Assembly (NCBI GenBank): GCA_937885475.1
Contig: CAKZZR010000261.1
Location: 1 to 8,972, forward strand
DNA from: an uncultured Treponema sp.
Lineage (GTDB): Bacteria > Spirochaetota > Spirochaetia > Treponematales > Treponemataceae
DNA length: 8,972 nucleotides
Direction: 5' to 3'
Position numbers and translations under genes: made by a program. This document shows, piece after piece, positions 1-6,455 of this stretch. The notes beneath the pieces were generated by a model that ran no database searches, was not told where the DNA came from, and saw only the letters and a program-made list of their open reading frames with translations. Each line of letters opens with the position of its first letter. The first letter of the stretch is position 1.

Positions 1-651
1 AAAGTTATAGGATTTGTCTGAACTTTCGTTTGCCATGTCGCTCATACAGCGCAGAATGACGTACGGCGTTTTGTTAAGGTAAGAGGCGTGCGCAATTGCC
101 GCGCCCTCCATTTCCACGCACGCAGGCGAGGCGTTCTTCTGTATGCGCTGCTTTGTCTCAAGGTCGGCAATGAACTGGTCGCCAGTGGCAATCCGGCCGC
201 GAATCATCTTATGCTCTGCCGCAGCGGGGCTTTTTTTGAACGCTTCCTCCGCCGCCGCAATAAGGCGCTCGTCCGCCGGGAACACGCTTACGTCCATCTG
301 CGGAATCTGCGTAATCTTATAGCCAAACTCCGTGGCGTCCATGTCGTGATACAGTGCATCTGTAGAAGCAACAAGGTCAAAAATGCCAAGCCCCGCCGCC
401 ATGGAACCGGCAATTCCCGTATTGATTATGCAGTCCGCGCCAAACTGCAATATAAGCCGCTGAGCGCACAGAGCCGCATTAACCTTGCCAACGCCGCTTT
501 TTACAACAACAACGTCCGCGCCGCCAATGATTCCCTCATAGAACACAAGGCTGCCCGCCAGAACCTCTTTTAAAGAGCCGTTTGAGTTCATTTCCTCGCG
601 CAGGATGTTGATTTCAATCTCCATCGCGCCAATAATTCCTATTTTTTTCAT
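1..651 (-). CDS. mtnN: 5'-methylthioadenosine/S-adenosylhomocysteine nucleosidase, C-terminus cut by window edge
   Basis: Hydrolyses the glycosidic bond of methylthioadenosine, S-adenosylhomocysteine and 5'-deoxyadenosine, releasing adenine, in the cytoplasm. It serves methionine salvage and the activated methyl cycle. Translating the minus strand from the ATG at 651 gives 217 uninterrupted residues to the window edge. The family is usually about 230 residues, so only a short C-terminal piece should be missing. Visible family features are the N-terminus KKIGIIGAMEIE with Glu13 (counterpart of E. coli Glu12), KSGVGKVNAA at 51-60, INTGIAGS at 76-83, YHDMDATEFGY at 101-111, the VEMEGAAIAH stretch at 179-188 with Glu182, and RCMSDMA at 201-207 with Asp205 as the likely catalytic acid. 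The start is two bases after the lspA stop codon, and the Shine-Dalgarno GAGGT overlaps the end of lspA, so translational coupling is likely. Identity is secure; operon membership is inferred from spacing. Confidence 0.95.
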   Translation of the reverse strand, partial: MKKIGIIGAMEIEINILREEMNSNGSLKEVLAGSLVFYEGIIGGADVVVVKSGVGKVNAALCAQRLILQFGADCIINTGIAGSMAAGLGIFDLVASTDALYHDMDATEFGYKITQIPQMDVSVFPADERLIAAAEEAFKKSPAAAEHKMIRGRIATGDQFIADLETKQRIQKNASPACVEMEGAAIAHASYLNKTPYVILRCMSDMANESSDKSYNF

Positions 652-653
652 GT

Positions 654-1181
654 CTACCTCGCAGTCTTGTCTTTTACAATGGTAACTAAAAATGAAACCA
701 AAAGAATGATTCCGCACACAACAACCGCCATGTCTGCCACATTGAACGTAGGCCAACGCTGAAGTCCGAATAGTCCGTAGAATTTAACGTCGATAAAATC
801 AATGACGCCTTCCGAGCGAAAAAATCGGTCAATAACGTTTCCAAAGCCGCCGCCAATAATGCCGCAGATTGCCCAGCGCTGAACGGAATTGAATTCCTCA
901 TTCCTAAAATACACGCCTATAACCAGCACCATGACCACCAGCGGAATGATGCCAAAGCACAAACGGCGAAGCACCAGCGGAAGCGAGTCTCCCATGCTGA
1001 ACGCAACGCCGGTGTTGGAAACATGCACTATCCGCAAAAAATCGCCAAAAAACTGCGCGCCAATCGTCCACGGCTGAATATTCGCCACGATGAGCGCCTT
1101 TGTAATCTGGTCCGCAATTATCACCGCCGCCGTCAGAATGAACGGAAGCAGCTTGCTTTTGTCAATGTCCTTACTATTCAT
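654..1181 (-). CDS. lspA: Lipoprotein signal peptidase (signal peptidase II)
   Basis: Inner-membrane aspartyl protease that removes the signal peptide from diacylglyceryl-modified prolipoproteins, acting after Lgt. It has 175 residues, normal for the family, with four hydrophobic segments (about 11-33, 68-91, 102-117 and 148-169). Family motifs in order are ADQITK at 23-28, SNTGVAFSM at 55-63, GGGFGNVIDRF at 110-120, VIDFIDV at 126-132 and FNVADMAVV at 146-154. The probable catalytic aspartates are Asp128 and Asp150, by comparison with characterised LspA enzymes. The ATG at 1181 is preceded by GGGAGA at good spacing. It lies 52 bases after the Nif3-family gene and two bases before mtnN. The upstream 52 bases are A/T-rich and I see no convincing promoter or terminator in them. 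Confidence 0.97.
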   Translation of the reverse strand: MNSKDIDKSKLLPFILTAAVIIADQITKALIVANIQPWTIGAQFFGDFLRIVHVSNTGVAFSMGDSLPLVLRRLCFGIIPLVVMVLVIGVYFRNEEFNSVQRWAICGIIGGGFGNVIDRFFRSEGVIDFIDVKFYGLFGLQRWPTFNVADMAVVVCGIILLVSFLVTIVKDKTAR

Positions 1182-1233
1182 GTTGGTCTCCCATAAAAAT
1201 CAAAAAGATTGCTTAATTTTTTTGTGCTAGATT

Positions 1234-2001
1234 TTACCATTCCGTCGGAAAATCAATAAAGACGGTCTCTAGCCCCAGATCCTTCTGAACCTTATCCTTC
1301 ACAAGATTCACGCCGACGGTTTCCGTCTGATAATGCCCGCCCGCAATGAAGTTTATGCCGCTTTCCTTGATGTAATGAAAAAGCTCATGCTGCATTTCGC
1401 CAGTGATGTACGCGTCAAGGTTCTGCTCAACCGCCTGCCCCACGTCGTCCGCCGCACCGCCAGAAATAATGCCCACCGTGCGCACTTCCTTTTTTCCGAA
1501 CGGAAGAACGGCAAGAGGCTTTTCTCCAGGGTTCAGCACACGCCGGGCAAGCTCGCTTACCTCAAAAGGCTCGGGCAGCACGCCCTTTACTCCAATCGTC
1601 ATGCCCCGCCACGTACCAAACGGCTCGCACTGGCAAAGCCCAAGGCGGGCGGCAAGCCCATAATTGTTTCCGCACGGATTGTTTGCGTCCAGCGGAATGT
1701 GGCACGCATACAGCGCAAGGTCATTCTTGATGAACGCCGCAAAGCGCTTATACATGTGGCCGGTAATCGGCTCGCAGCCACCCCATAAAAGCCCGTGATG
1801 CACAAACAGCACGTCGGCACCTTCTTTTGCGGCGCGGAGCGCGGTTTCCTCGCAGGCATCAACGGCAAAGGCAATTTTTTTTATGGGCTTTGAGTCCGGC
1901 GCGCTGTTCTGAATCTGCACTCCGTTTTTGGAAACATCCGCGCCGTAGTCCTCTATGCGCAAAAAACTGCGAAAATATTGGTCAAGCTCGCACAATGTCA
2001 T
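1234..2001 (-). CDS. Nif3/YbgI family dinuclear-metal protein (GTP cyclohydrolase I type 2 homolog)
   Basis: Member of the widespread Nif3/YbgI/DUF34 family, which forms toroidal hexamers with a two-metal site in each subunit. The physiological function is not settled; annotation as a GTP cyclohydrolase type is by homology only. It has 255 residues, the size of the short family form without the inserted PII-like domain. Visible metal-site features are NGVQI at 26-30, VHHGLLW at 67-73 with His68 and His69, HIPLDA at 101-106 with His101 and Asp105, and GGHYQTE at 221-227 with His223 and Glu227. These match the ligand pattern known for E. coli YbgI. The ATG overlaps the stop of the preceding membrane-protein gene in an ATGA arrangement (1998-2001), so it is probably translated by coupling. 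The motif set is complete and nothing indicates truncation. Confidence 0.93.
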   Translation of the reverse strand: MTLCELDQYFRSFLRIEDYGADVSKNGVQIQNSAPDSKPIKKIAFAVDACEETALRAAKEGADVLFVHHGLLWGGCEPITGHMYKRFAAFIKNDLALYACHIPLDANNPCGNNYGLAARLGLCQCEPFGTWRGMTIGVKGVLPEPFEVSELARRVLNPGEKPLAVLPFGKKEVRTVGIISGGAADDVGQAVEQNLDAYITGEMQHELFHYIKESGINFIAGGHYQTETVGVNLVKDKVQKDLGLETVFIDFPTEW

Positions 2002-3272
2002 TCTTTTGCCTCCGTAAAGGAACTGTCGCCGGCATCATCGGTCTGCTCATTCAAGCCGTCTTCCGCCCCTTCATTTTGCGCCGCATCCTGCACGGAACGC
2101 ACAGGAACAGGCGCAGGGTACACGCGTGGCGGAACCGCTTCCTGAATTTTCTGCGCGACCGCTTCTATTGCCGCCGTATCCTGCACGGCTTCACGCTGGA
2201 ACGCGCCAAGCGCAAAGGCTGCAAGCGGGTTCGTCTGCTGAATAAAGCCGTAGCCCGGCGTGCGGTATTCCTCGTAGTCCGTAAGATTCGTATACCCGCA
2301 AAGAAAATTTTTATTCTCGTCGTAAAATTCCCTAAGCGCCGTGCGGCTCATCCAGTCGCCCACAACAAAAATCGGCTCAGAAACAAGCTCCTTCTCTTGC
2401 TGTGCCACGTCTAGCGCCACAGTTTCAGCCGTCGCAGCGGCTGTATTTTCCGCTTCAGCCGCCCCGCTCCGTTCCTCCGGCTTTTCATACAGAACATCGG
2501 CTCGCACAAAATCCGTCATGGCACGGCATTCCTTTAGCATATTGAACGAATAGAATTCCTTCTGCGACTCAAAGCCCGCCGTCCTAAAAATGCGCTCCAA
2601 AAGCAGCCAGCCCCGCCTAAAATAGCGCACGTCCATAAGATTGTGGCACCATTTTCCGTCGCGGGCATAAAAATCGCCAACATACACGACATAACCGCGC
2701 TGTGCAAGCATAAGGCATAACGGCTCGTAGTCCAAGGGCGATGCATTTTTTTCCGCAAGAAGAACGATTGGCTGCAAGCCGCCAGCAGAATCATAGGAAT
2801 CAGGATAAAATGCTGAAATTTCAGCATTGGAGAATTCAAAAGGAAACGACCGTCTGAAGCCGTTGGTAAAATCACCCGAAAGCCGCACTTTTTTTTGCGC
2901 GACAGAAAAATCCTGCGCCTTGCTCACCAGCGGACGAAAATACCACAGCCCCCCGACCATTGCAAAGCTCAATACCAAGACGATTCCTGCACCAAGCTTG
3001 AACATGCCGCTGTAATAGTCAACATACAAGCCAGACATAAAGCGCAGCAACGCGCGAAAATTTGTGGCAAAGGCAAAAATCGTGATGACAAAAATTAGCG
3101 CGGAGCATACGTCAACGCCCCAGGCAAAAAAGTGAAGCAGCGAAAAAAACAGCGCAAGCGGCGCAAGCACCGCAAGAGAGTCAATCTTTCCGTATTTTAA
3201 GAAAAAAATCCTGCTGCAATTCAAAATCAGCAGAAACAGAATCAGCAGTTCGCTGAAAATCGGATTTCCCAT
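1998..3272 (-). CDS. Membrane protein with a degenerate alpha/beta-hydrolase-like region, function unknown
   Basis: I do not recognise a named gene. The 424-residue protein begins with hydrophobic segments at about 5-25, 32-50, 53-72 and 91-112, followed by a mostly soluble part. From 165 onwards the pattern QPIVLLAEKNASPLDYEPLCLMLAQRGYVVY resembles the start of PAF-acetylhydrolase/dienelactone-hydrolase-like proteins (strand, oxyanion loop, helix with LAxRGYVV). The expected His-Gly after the first strand is instead Ala-Glu-Lys. The later strand FVVGDWMSR at 302-310 sits where a GxSxG nucleophile elbow would be, but lacks that motif. Between them lies an Ala/Glu-rich insert at about 268-296, and the C-terminal 45 residues are low-complexity and acidic. 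The ATG at 3272 has only a weak ribosome site. The gene starts 27 bases after the XRE gene stop and overlaps the Nif3-family gene by four bases. The hydrolase-like fold is inference; the absence of the catalytic motifs is seen directly. Confidence 0.85.
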   Translation of the reverse strand: MGNPIFSELLILFLLILNCSRIFFLKYGKIDSLAVLAPLALFFSLLHFFAWGVDVCSALIFVITIFAFATNFRALLRFMSGLYVDYYSGMFKLGAGIVLVLSFAMVGGLWYFRPLVSKAQDFSVAQKKVRLSGDFTNGFRRSFPFEFSNAEISAFYPDSYDSAGGLQPIVLLAEKNASPLDYEPLCLMLAQRGYVVYVGDFYARDGKWCHNLMDVRYFRRGWLLLERIFRTAGFESQKEFYSFNMLKECRAMTDFVRADVLYEKPEERSGAAEAENTAAATAETVALDVAQQEKELVSEPIFVVGDWMSRTALREFYDENKNFLCGYTNLTDYEEYRTPGYGFIQQTNPLAAFALGAFQREAVQDTAAIEAVAQKIQEAVPPRVYPAPVPVRSVQDAAQNEGAEDGLNEQTDDAGDSSFTEAKE

Positions 3273-3288
3273 GCAACCATATTAATAG

Positions 3289-3320
3289 AAAAAAGCGGTC
3301 TATACAATGTTTGAGCCGCT
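3289..3320 (-). terminator. Terminator-like hairpin at the end of the XRE gene
   Basis: On the minus strand AGCGG (3320-3316) can pair with CCGCT (3298-3294) around a 17-base loop, immediately followed by further T residues to 3289. The hairpin includes the XRE stop codon. The stem has only five Watson-Crick pairs (six with a G-T wobble), so termination would be partial at best. It could lower read-through from the regulator gene into the four-gene block downstream. Confidence 0.35.
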
Positions 3321-3587
3321 CAAATCGCGGATGAGCAGCTGTATGTGGGCAATCTGAGAATCGGTCAGCGCGCTTACGTCCAGCATTCTTCGCTCGTCAA
3401 GCCCAAGCAAAAAATCCGTGCTGACAGAAAAATAAGCGGCGAGCTTTAGAAGCATTTCTATAGACGGCTGAATGTTGTCGTTTTCCCAGTTTGAGACGCA
3501 CTGCTTGCTTACTCCCAGCGCGTCCCCCAGCTCAACTTGATTCAGGTTATGTGCCAGCCTGAGATTTTTTATTCTATCGTTTAACAT
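3300..3587 (-). CDS. XRE/Cro-family helix-turn-helix transcriptional regulator
   Basis: A 95-residue DNA-binding protein, probably a dimeric repressor. An HTH_3/Cro-type domain occupies about residues 4-62. Helix 2 is NQVELGDALGV at 16-26, followed by the recognition helix SKQCVSNWEND at 27-37, then the usual PSIEMLLKLAAYFSVSTDFLLG ending of this class, and a short C-terminal helix at about 74-90. I choose the ATG at 3587, which has a GGA eight or so bases upstream. The frame also opens with a TTG at 3611, but that has no ribosome site and would add eight residues not typical of the family. The gene is divergent from the small ORF and the SLBB gene, and a perfect inverted repeat lies between them. 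Autoregulation and control of the SLBB gene are therefore plausible inferences, but the sequence does not prove either. Confidence 0.93.
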   Translation of the reverse strand: MLNDRIKNLRLAHNLNQVELGDALGVSKQCVSNWENDNIQPSIEMLLKLAAYFSVSTDFLLGLDERRMLDVSALTDSQIAHIQLLIRDLSGSNIV

Positions 3588-3625
3588 TATGAATCCAAAA
3601 CTGAAATACAATATACAAGTAATAA

Positions 3626-3654
3626 TTGACTTTAAATAAATACTTTAGTATTTT
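3626..3654 (+). promoter_or_regulatory. Candidate sigma-70-type promoter for the small ORF and SLBB gene
   Basis: TTGACT at 3626-3631 matches the -35 consensus at five of six positions. After a 17-base spacer, TATTTT at 3649-3654 matches the -10 consensus at four of six. The surrounding sequence is strongly A/T-rich. Transcription would begin near 3661, about ten bases before the ATG at 3672 and about 110 before the SLBB ATG at 3772. The -10 half overlaps the inverted repeat at 3638-3653, which fits repression. This is a consensus match only. Confidence 0.4.
3638..3653. promoter_or_regulatory. Inverted repeat, likely regulator operator
   Basis: AAATACT at 3638-3644 and AGTATTT at 3647-3653 form a perfect 7+7 inverted repeat with a two-base centre. 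It sits in the 84-base region between the divergent XRE regulator and the plus-strand genes and overlaps the candidate -10 box. Short near-palindromes of this size are typical binding sites for XRE/Cro dimers, so the adjacent regulator is the obvious candidate to bind it. The A/T-rich background makes a chance palindrome possible. Confidence 0.45.
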
Positions 3655-3671
3655 GATATTGGACAACGCGT

Positions 3672-3761
3672 ATGAAATTTTTCAAGGAATGGTATTTTCC
3701 AGCATTAGTGGCGCTTTTTTTGATTGCGGTGGCAATTGTCATTCTCATTCAATGCTTGTAG
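3672..3761 (+). CDS. Possible 29-residue single-pass membrane peptide
   Basis: An ATG at 3672 opens a 29-codon frame ending in TAG at 3759-3761, ten bases before the SLBB gene start. The peptide begins MKFFKEWYFP, with two lysines, and continues with an unbroken hydrophobic run at about 10-28 ending LIQCL. This gives one membrane segment with a basic N-terminal side. GGAC lies eight to eleven bases upstream as a weak ribosome site, and the candidate promoter would start the transcript just before it. I know of no family for it. It could be a real small membrane protein, a leader peptide affecting translation of the SLBB gene, or a chance frame. The composition and its position between promoter and gene favour coding, but its length allows no more than moderate belief. 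Confidence 0.4.
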   Translation: MKFFKEWYFPALVALFLIAVAIVILIQCL

Positions 3762-3771
3762 CAGACTGCCT

Positions 3772-5220
3772 ATGAAGCGGATTTTATCAGCAGCAGCTGT
3801 TTTTCTTCTCTTTTCCTTTGGCAGTCTCGCACAGCAGACCACACGCCAAGCCGAACCCGAAGGCGACCCGCGCATTCAGCTTGCGCTCAGCTCCTCGGAA
3901 TATACGGTAACGGCGGGCGACGCATACCAGCTGGTGTATTTTGCAAACGGAACGCGCGTGGTGTACCCGGTCATAGTGGATTCTTCCTATCAGATAAAAA
4001 TTGCGAACCTCGGAACGCTGAACGCGGAAGGAAAAACGTTCCTGCAATTAAAAAAAGACGTGGAATCAATCATCCTGCGGAACTACCCGATGGGCGCGCC
4101 GCAGCTTGTGTTCGTAACCCCCAGTGAATTCACCGTGCGCGTAATAGGCGAAGTTACGAGCGCCCAAAGCAAAAAGTGCTGGGCGCTCAGCCGGCTTTCT
4201 GAAGTACTTGCTGGCAGCACCACGGAATTTTCCAGCAAGCGGAATGTAAGCGTCGTCTCTAAAAACGGCGAGGAACGCACGTTCGATGTGTTCATGGCGC
4301 TGCGGAACGGAAATCTGGCGCAGAATCCGCATCTCCGCCCGGAAGACACCGTCGTGCTTCACAAAATACAGCGGCGGGTCAGCATAGGCGGAGCCGTACA
4401 GCGCCCCGGAACATATGAGCTTTTGCCGGGCGAAAACCTGCGCGACGCGATTGACGTTTTTGCGGGCGGATTTACGCCACAGGCGGACAAGGAGCGCGTG
4501 GAGCTTTCAAGAATGAGTTCCTCGGCAGAAAACGCAAAGGAAAAGCGCTATCTGAGCGCGCAGGATTTTGAGGCAGACATTGCCCTTGAGGACTTGGACA
4601 GCATCTTTGTTCACAACCGCACGGAACGTACCGGATGGATTTTTATAGAGGGCGCAATCATCGTTGAGCAAAAAAGCACGGCGCTTACCGCAAGCGACAA
4701 AACCGCGATTCAGTTTGAGGCAGACGAGGACTATGCCTACCTTTTTCGCCGCCACCGCGGTCTTTTTACCGACTCCTCAGACATAAAGGCGGCGTACATC
4801 GTTCGCGACGGTACCACAATTCCGATTGACATAAGCCGCGCCCTGTACAACGCGTCGTACCGTGCGGAGCTTTGCCCTCAGAACGGCGACACGGTAATCG
4901 TTCCGTTTGCGCAGAATTTTATAATCGTAAGCGGTGCCGTAAATGCGCCCGGGCGTTACCCATACATTCCTGACCGCGACTGGGAATACTACATAGCTCT
5001 TGCGGGCGGCTTTGACAAAACGCGGAACACGGGTAAGCTCATCCACATAAAGGACAGGAACGGAAATTCCGTCTCAAAAAAAGCCGCGGTTCTGCCAGAA
5101 ATGACAATCACCGCCGAAACAAACGCGTTCACATATTACTTCGGCGTGTACGCGCCCATTCTGACGACCACGCTCAGCCTGTTCACCGCAGGGCTTACGC
5201 TGTACATTGCCACAAAATAG
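3772..5220 (+). CDS. Secreted polysaccharide-export protein with SLBB domains (Wza-like)
   Basis: A 482-residue envelope protein of the polysaccharide biosynthesis/export family. The signal peptide is residues 1-20 (Lys2-Arg3, hydrophobic core to about 16, SLA before the cut). There is no lipobox cysteine, so unlike E. coli Wza it should be cut by signal peptidase I. A Poly_export-type domain covers about 44-118 (YTVTAGDAYQLVYF start). SLBB-type repeats follow: a divergent one at about 120-198, a clear one at 202-246 (VSIGGAVQRPGTYELLPGE, then AGGFTP) and another at 384-428 (IIVSGAVNAPGRYPYIP, then AGGFDK). A hydrophobic C-terminal segment at about 460-479 may act as the membrane-crossing helix. 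The frame opens earlier with a TTG at 3724, but the ATG at 3772 begins the signal peptide exactly. No glycosyltransferase, flippase or Wzc kinase gene is nearby, so its substrate is unknown. Confidence 0.88.
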   Translation: MKRILSAAAVFLLFSFGSLAQQTTRQAEPEGDPRIQLALSSSEYTVTAGDAYQLVYFANGTRVVYPVIVDSSYQIKIANLGTLNAEGKTFLQLKKDVESIILRNYPMGAPQLVFVTPSEFTVRVIGEVTSAQSKKCWALSRLSEVLAGSTTEFSSKRNVSVVSKNGEERTFDVFMALRNGNLAQNPHLRPEDTVVLHKIQRRVSIGGAVQRPGTYELLPGENLRDAIDVFAGGFTPQADKERVELSRMSSSAENAKEKRYLSAQDFEADIALEDLDSIFVHNRTERTGWIFIEGAIIVEQKSTALTASDKTAIQFEADEDYAYLFRRHRGLFTDSSDIKAAYIVRDGTTIPIDISRALYNASYRAELCPQNGDTVIVPFAQNFIIVSGAVNAPGRYPYIPDRDWEYYIALAGGFDKTRNTGKLIHIKDRNGNSVSKKAAVLPEMTITAETNAFTYYFGVYAPILTTTLSLFTAGLTLYIATK

Positions 5221-5232
5221 CAGGTTTGCCGT

Positions 5233-5949
5233 TCATTTTTCAAGAAGCTCGGGATGGCGTTCTGCAAGATGGCGCGCCAGATACAAGAACGGCGTGTCGC
5301 AGAGCGACGTAACCACAAAAATCGCGTAGCCAAAAATAAGGATTGACACAAGCACGCTGTTCGGAAACACGCCAAAAAACGCAAGCACGTTGAACACAAC
5401 GACGTTTATAAGCTGGCTCACCAGCGTTGAACCATTGTTACGAAGCCACAGATACGACTTTTTGTTGCCAAAGCGCTTTTCTGTCCATGACCACCATGCG
5501 TGATACGCCCACACGTCATGCAGCTCGCACACCACATACGCAAACAAGCTGGAAAGCATTACGCGCGGCGTGTTTGAAAATACCGCGCGAATCGACGGCG
5601 CGATGGTGTCCTCTGCGGCGGGAATGTACAAGAACCACGACTGGCTTATCAGAATAAAGGCAATGTTCGCCGCAATTCCTATTGCAACGCACTTGTTGGC
5701 TTCCTTCTTGCCGTACAGCTCGCTCATAAGGTCGGTAGCCAAAAAACTGGATGCAAACAGGACGTTGCCGAGCGTGGTGTCCATGCCAAAGGCGTGCACC
5801 AAAATCATTACCTCGATGTTTGCGGCGATGGTGCAAATGACCGTCCACGCGTACACACCGGTCTTGCCAAATAGTCGAAAAAACACGATGAGCGCGCCAA
5901 AAAAAACAGGTATGCTTAAAAGCAAAATAATTTCATTGAGAAAATTCAT
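5233..5949 (-). CDS. yhhQ: Queuosine precursor transporter, YhhQ/VUT family
   Basis: Inner-membrane importer of the COG1738/DUF165 family; E. coli YhhQ takes up preQ0 and preQ1. It has 238 residues with about six hydrophobic segments (roughly 6-26, 31-52, 87-107, 127-148, 176-194 and 199-221). The family signature FLATDLMSELYGKKEANK at 69-86 is present, with Thr72-Asp73 and Glu77, followed by TPRVMLSSLFAY at 127-138 and LWLRNNGSTLVSQ at 167-179. In the second motif the usual Gln before the conserved Leu/Asp appears as Cys141-Glu142, while Asp145 is kept; this comparison is from memory. The ATG at 5949 has an AGGA site at good spacing. The gene follows queF by 26 bases, which supports the queuosine assignment over other vitamin substrates. 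Its 3' end faces the SLBB gene with 12 bases between stop codons and no visible terminator. Confidence 0.9.
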   Translation of the reverse strand: MNFLNEIILLLSIPVFFGALIVFFRLFGKTGVYAWTVICTIAANIEVMILVHAFGMDTTLGNVLFASSFLATDLMSELYGKKEANKCVAIGIAANIAFILISQSWFLYIPAAEDTIAPSIRAVFSNTPRVMLSSLFAYVVCELHDVWAYHAWWSWTEKRFGNKKSYLWLRNNGSTLVSQLINVVVFNVLAFFGVFPNSVLVSILIFGYAIFVVTSLCDTPFLYLARHLAERHPELLEK

Positions 5950-5975
5950 AATTCATTCCTTAAGTAAATAAAAGT

Positions 5976-6455
5976 CTAGCGCCGTCGGTCTACGGCGGCA
6001 AAAAGGCGACTGCGGGCAATCTGCTCAAATTCAGTGCCGGGCTTACCATAATTTGCAAACGGATAGATGGAAATTCCGCCGCGCGGCGTAAAAATTCCTT
6101 CCACCTCAAGATACTTTGGCTCCAAAAGCCGCACCAAATCCTTCATGATGATGTTCGCACAGTCCTCATGAAAGTCTCCATGATTGCGGAAGCTGAACAA
6201 ATACAGCTTGAGCGACTTTGATTCCACCAAAAACTGATCAGGAATGTAATTGATTTTGATTTCCGCAAAATCCGGCTGCCCGGTTTTGGGACACAATGAC
6301 GTGAATTCCGGACAGTTCAACGTTACCATGTAATCGTTTTCCGGATGCTTGTTCGGAAATTTTTCTAAAACTTCCGGCGAGTAGTTGTAGGCGTACGCCG
6401 TTTTTTGGTTGCCCAAAAGCGTTACGCCCGCCAAATCCTTTTGTGTTCTGCTCAT
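5976..6455 (-). CDS. queF: NADPH-dependent 7-cyano-7-deazaguanine reductase (QueF, unimodular)
   Basis: Reduces preQ0 to preQ1 (nitrile to primary amine, using two NADPH), the last free-base step before insertion into tRNA by Tgt in queuosine synthesis. A 159-residue T-fold protein of the short Bacillus-like class. The stretch CPEFTSLCPKTGQPDF at 48-63 carries Cys55, which forms the thioimide with the substrate, and Asp62. The QueF motif ESKSLKLYLFSFRNHGDFHE at 78-97 ends with His96 and Glu97, which bind substrate. This numbering coincides with that of B. subtilis QueF, so the active site looks intact. The ATG at 6455 has a strong AGGAGG site five bases upstream. It is followed by yhhQ (26 bases) and preceded by rlmB with a 72-base leader that may carry a riboswitch. 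None of queC, queD or queE lies in this window. Confidence 0.97.
   Translation of the reverse strand: MSRTQKDLAGVTLLGNQKTAYAYNYSPEVLEKFPNKHPENDYMVTLNCPEFTSLCPKTGQPDFAEIKINYIPDQFLVESKSLKLYLFSFRNHGDFHEDCANIIMKDLVRLLEPKYLEVEGIFTPRGGISIYPFANYGKPGTEFEQIARSRLFAAVDRRR

Noticed and set aside
1193..1233. A/T-only inverted repeat between the Nif3-family gene and lspA
   Set aside because: Runs of A and T pair trivially; no G/C stem, and the genes look co-transcribed.
1827..2414. 195-codon plus-strand open frame crossing the Nif3 and membrane-protein genes
   Set aside because: Arg-rich translation spanning two genes coded on the other strand; typical shadow frame.
3588..3611. TTG start extending the XRE protein by eight residues
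   Set aside because: No ribosome site in front of it, and the ATG at 3587 matches the usual family N-terminus.
3724..3771. TTG start extending the SLBB protein by 16 residues
   Set aside because: It would bury the signal peptide, which begins precisely at the ATG at 3772, and it overlaps the small ORF.
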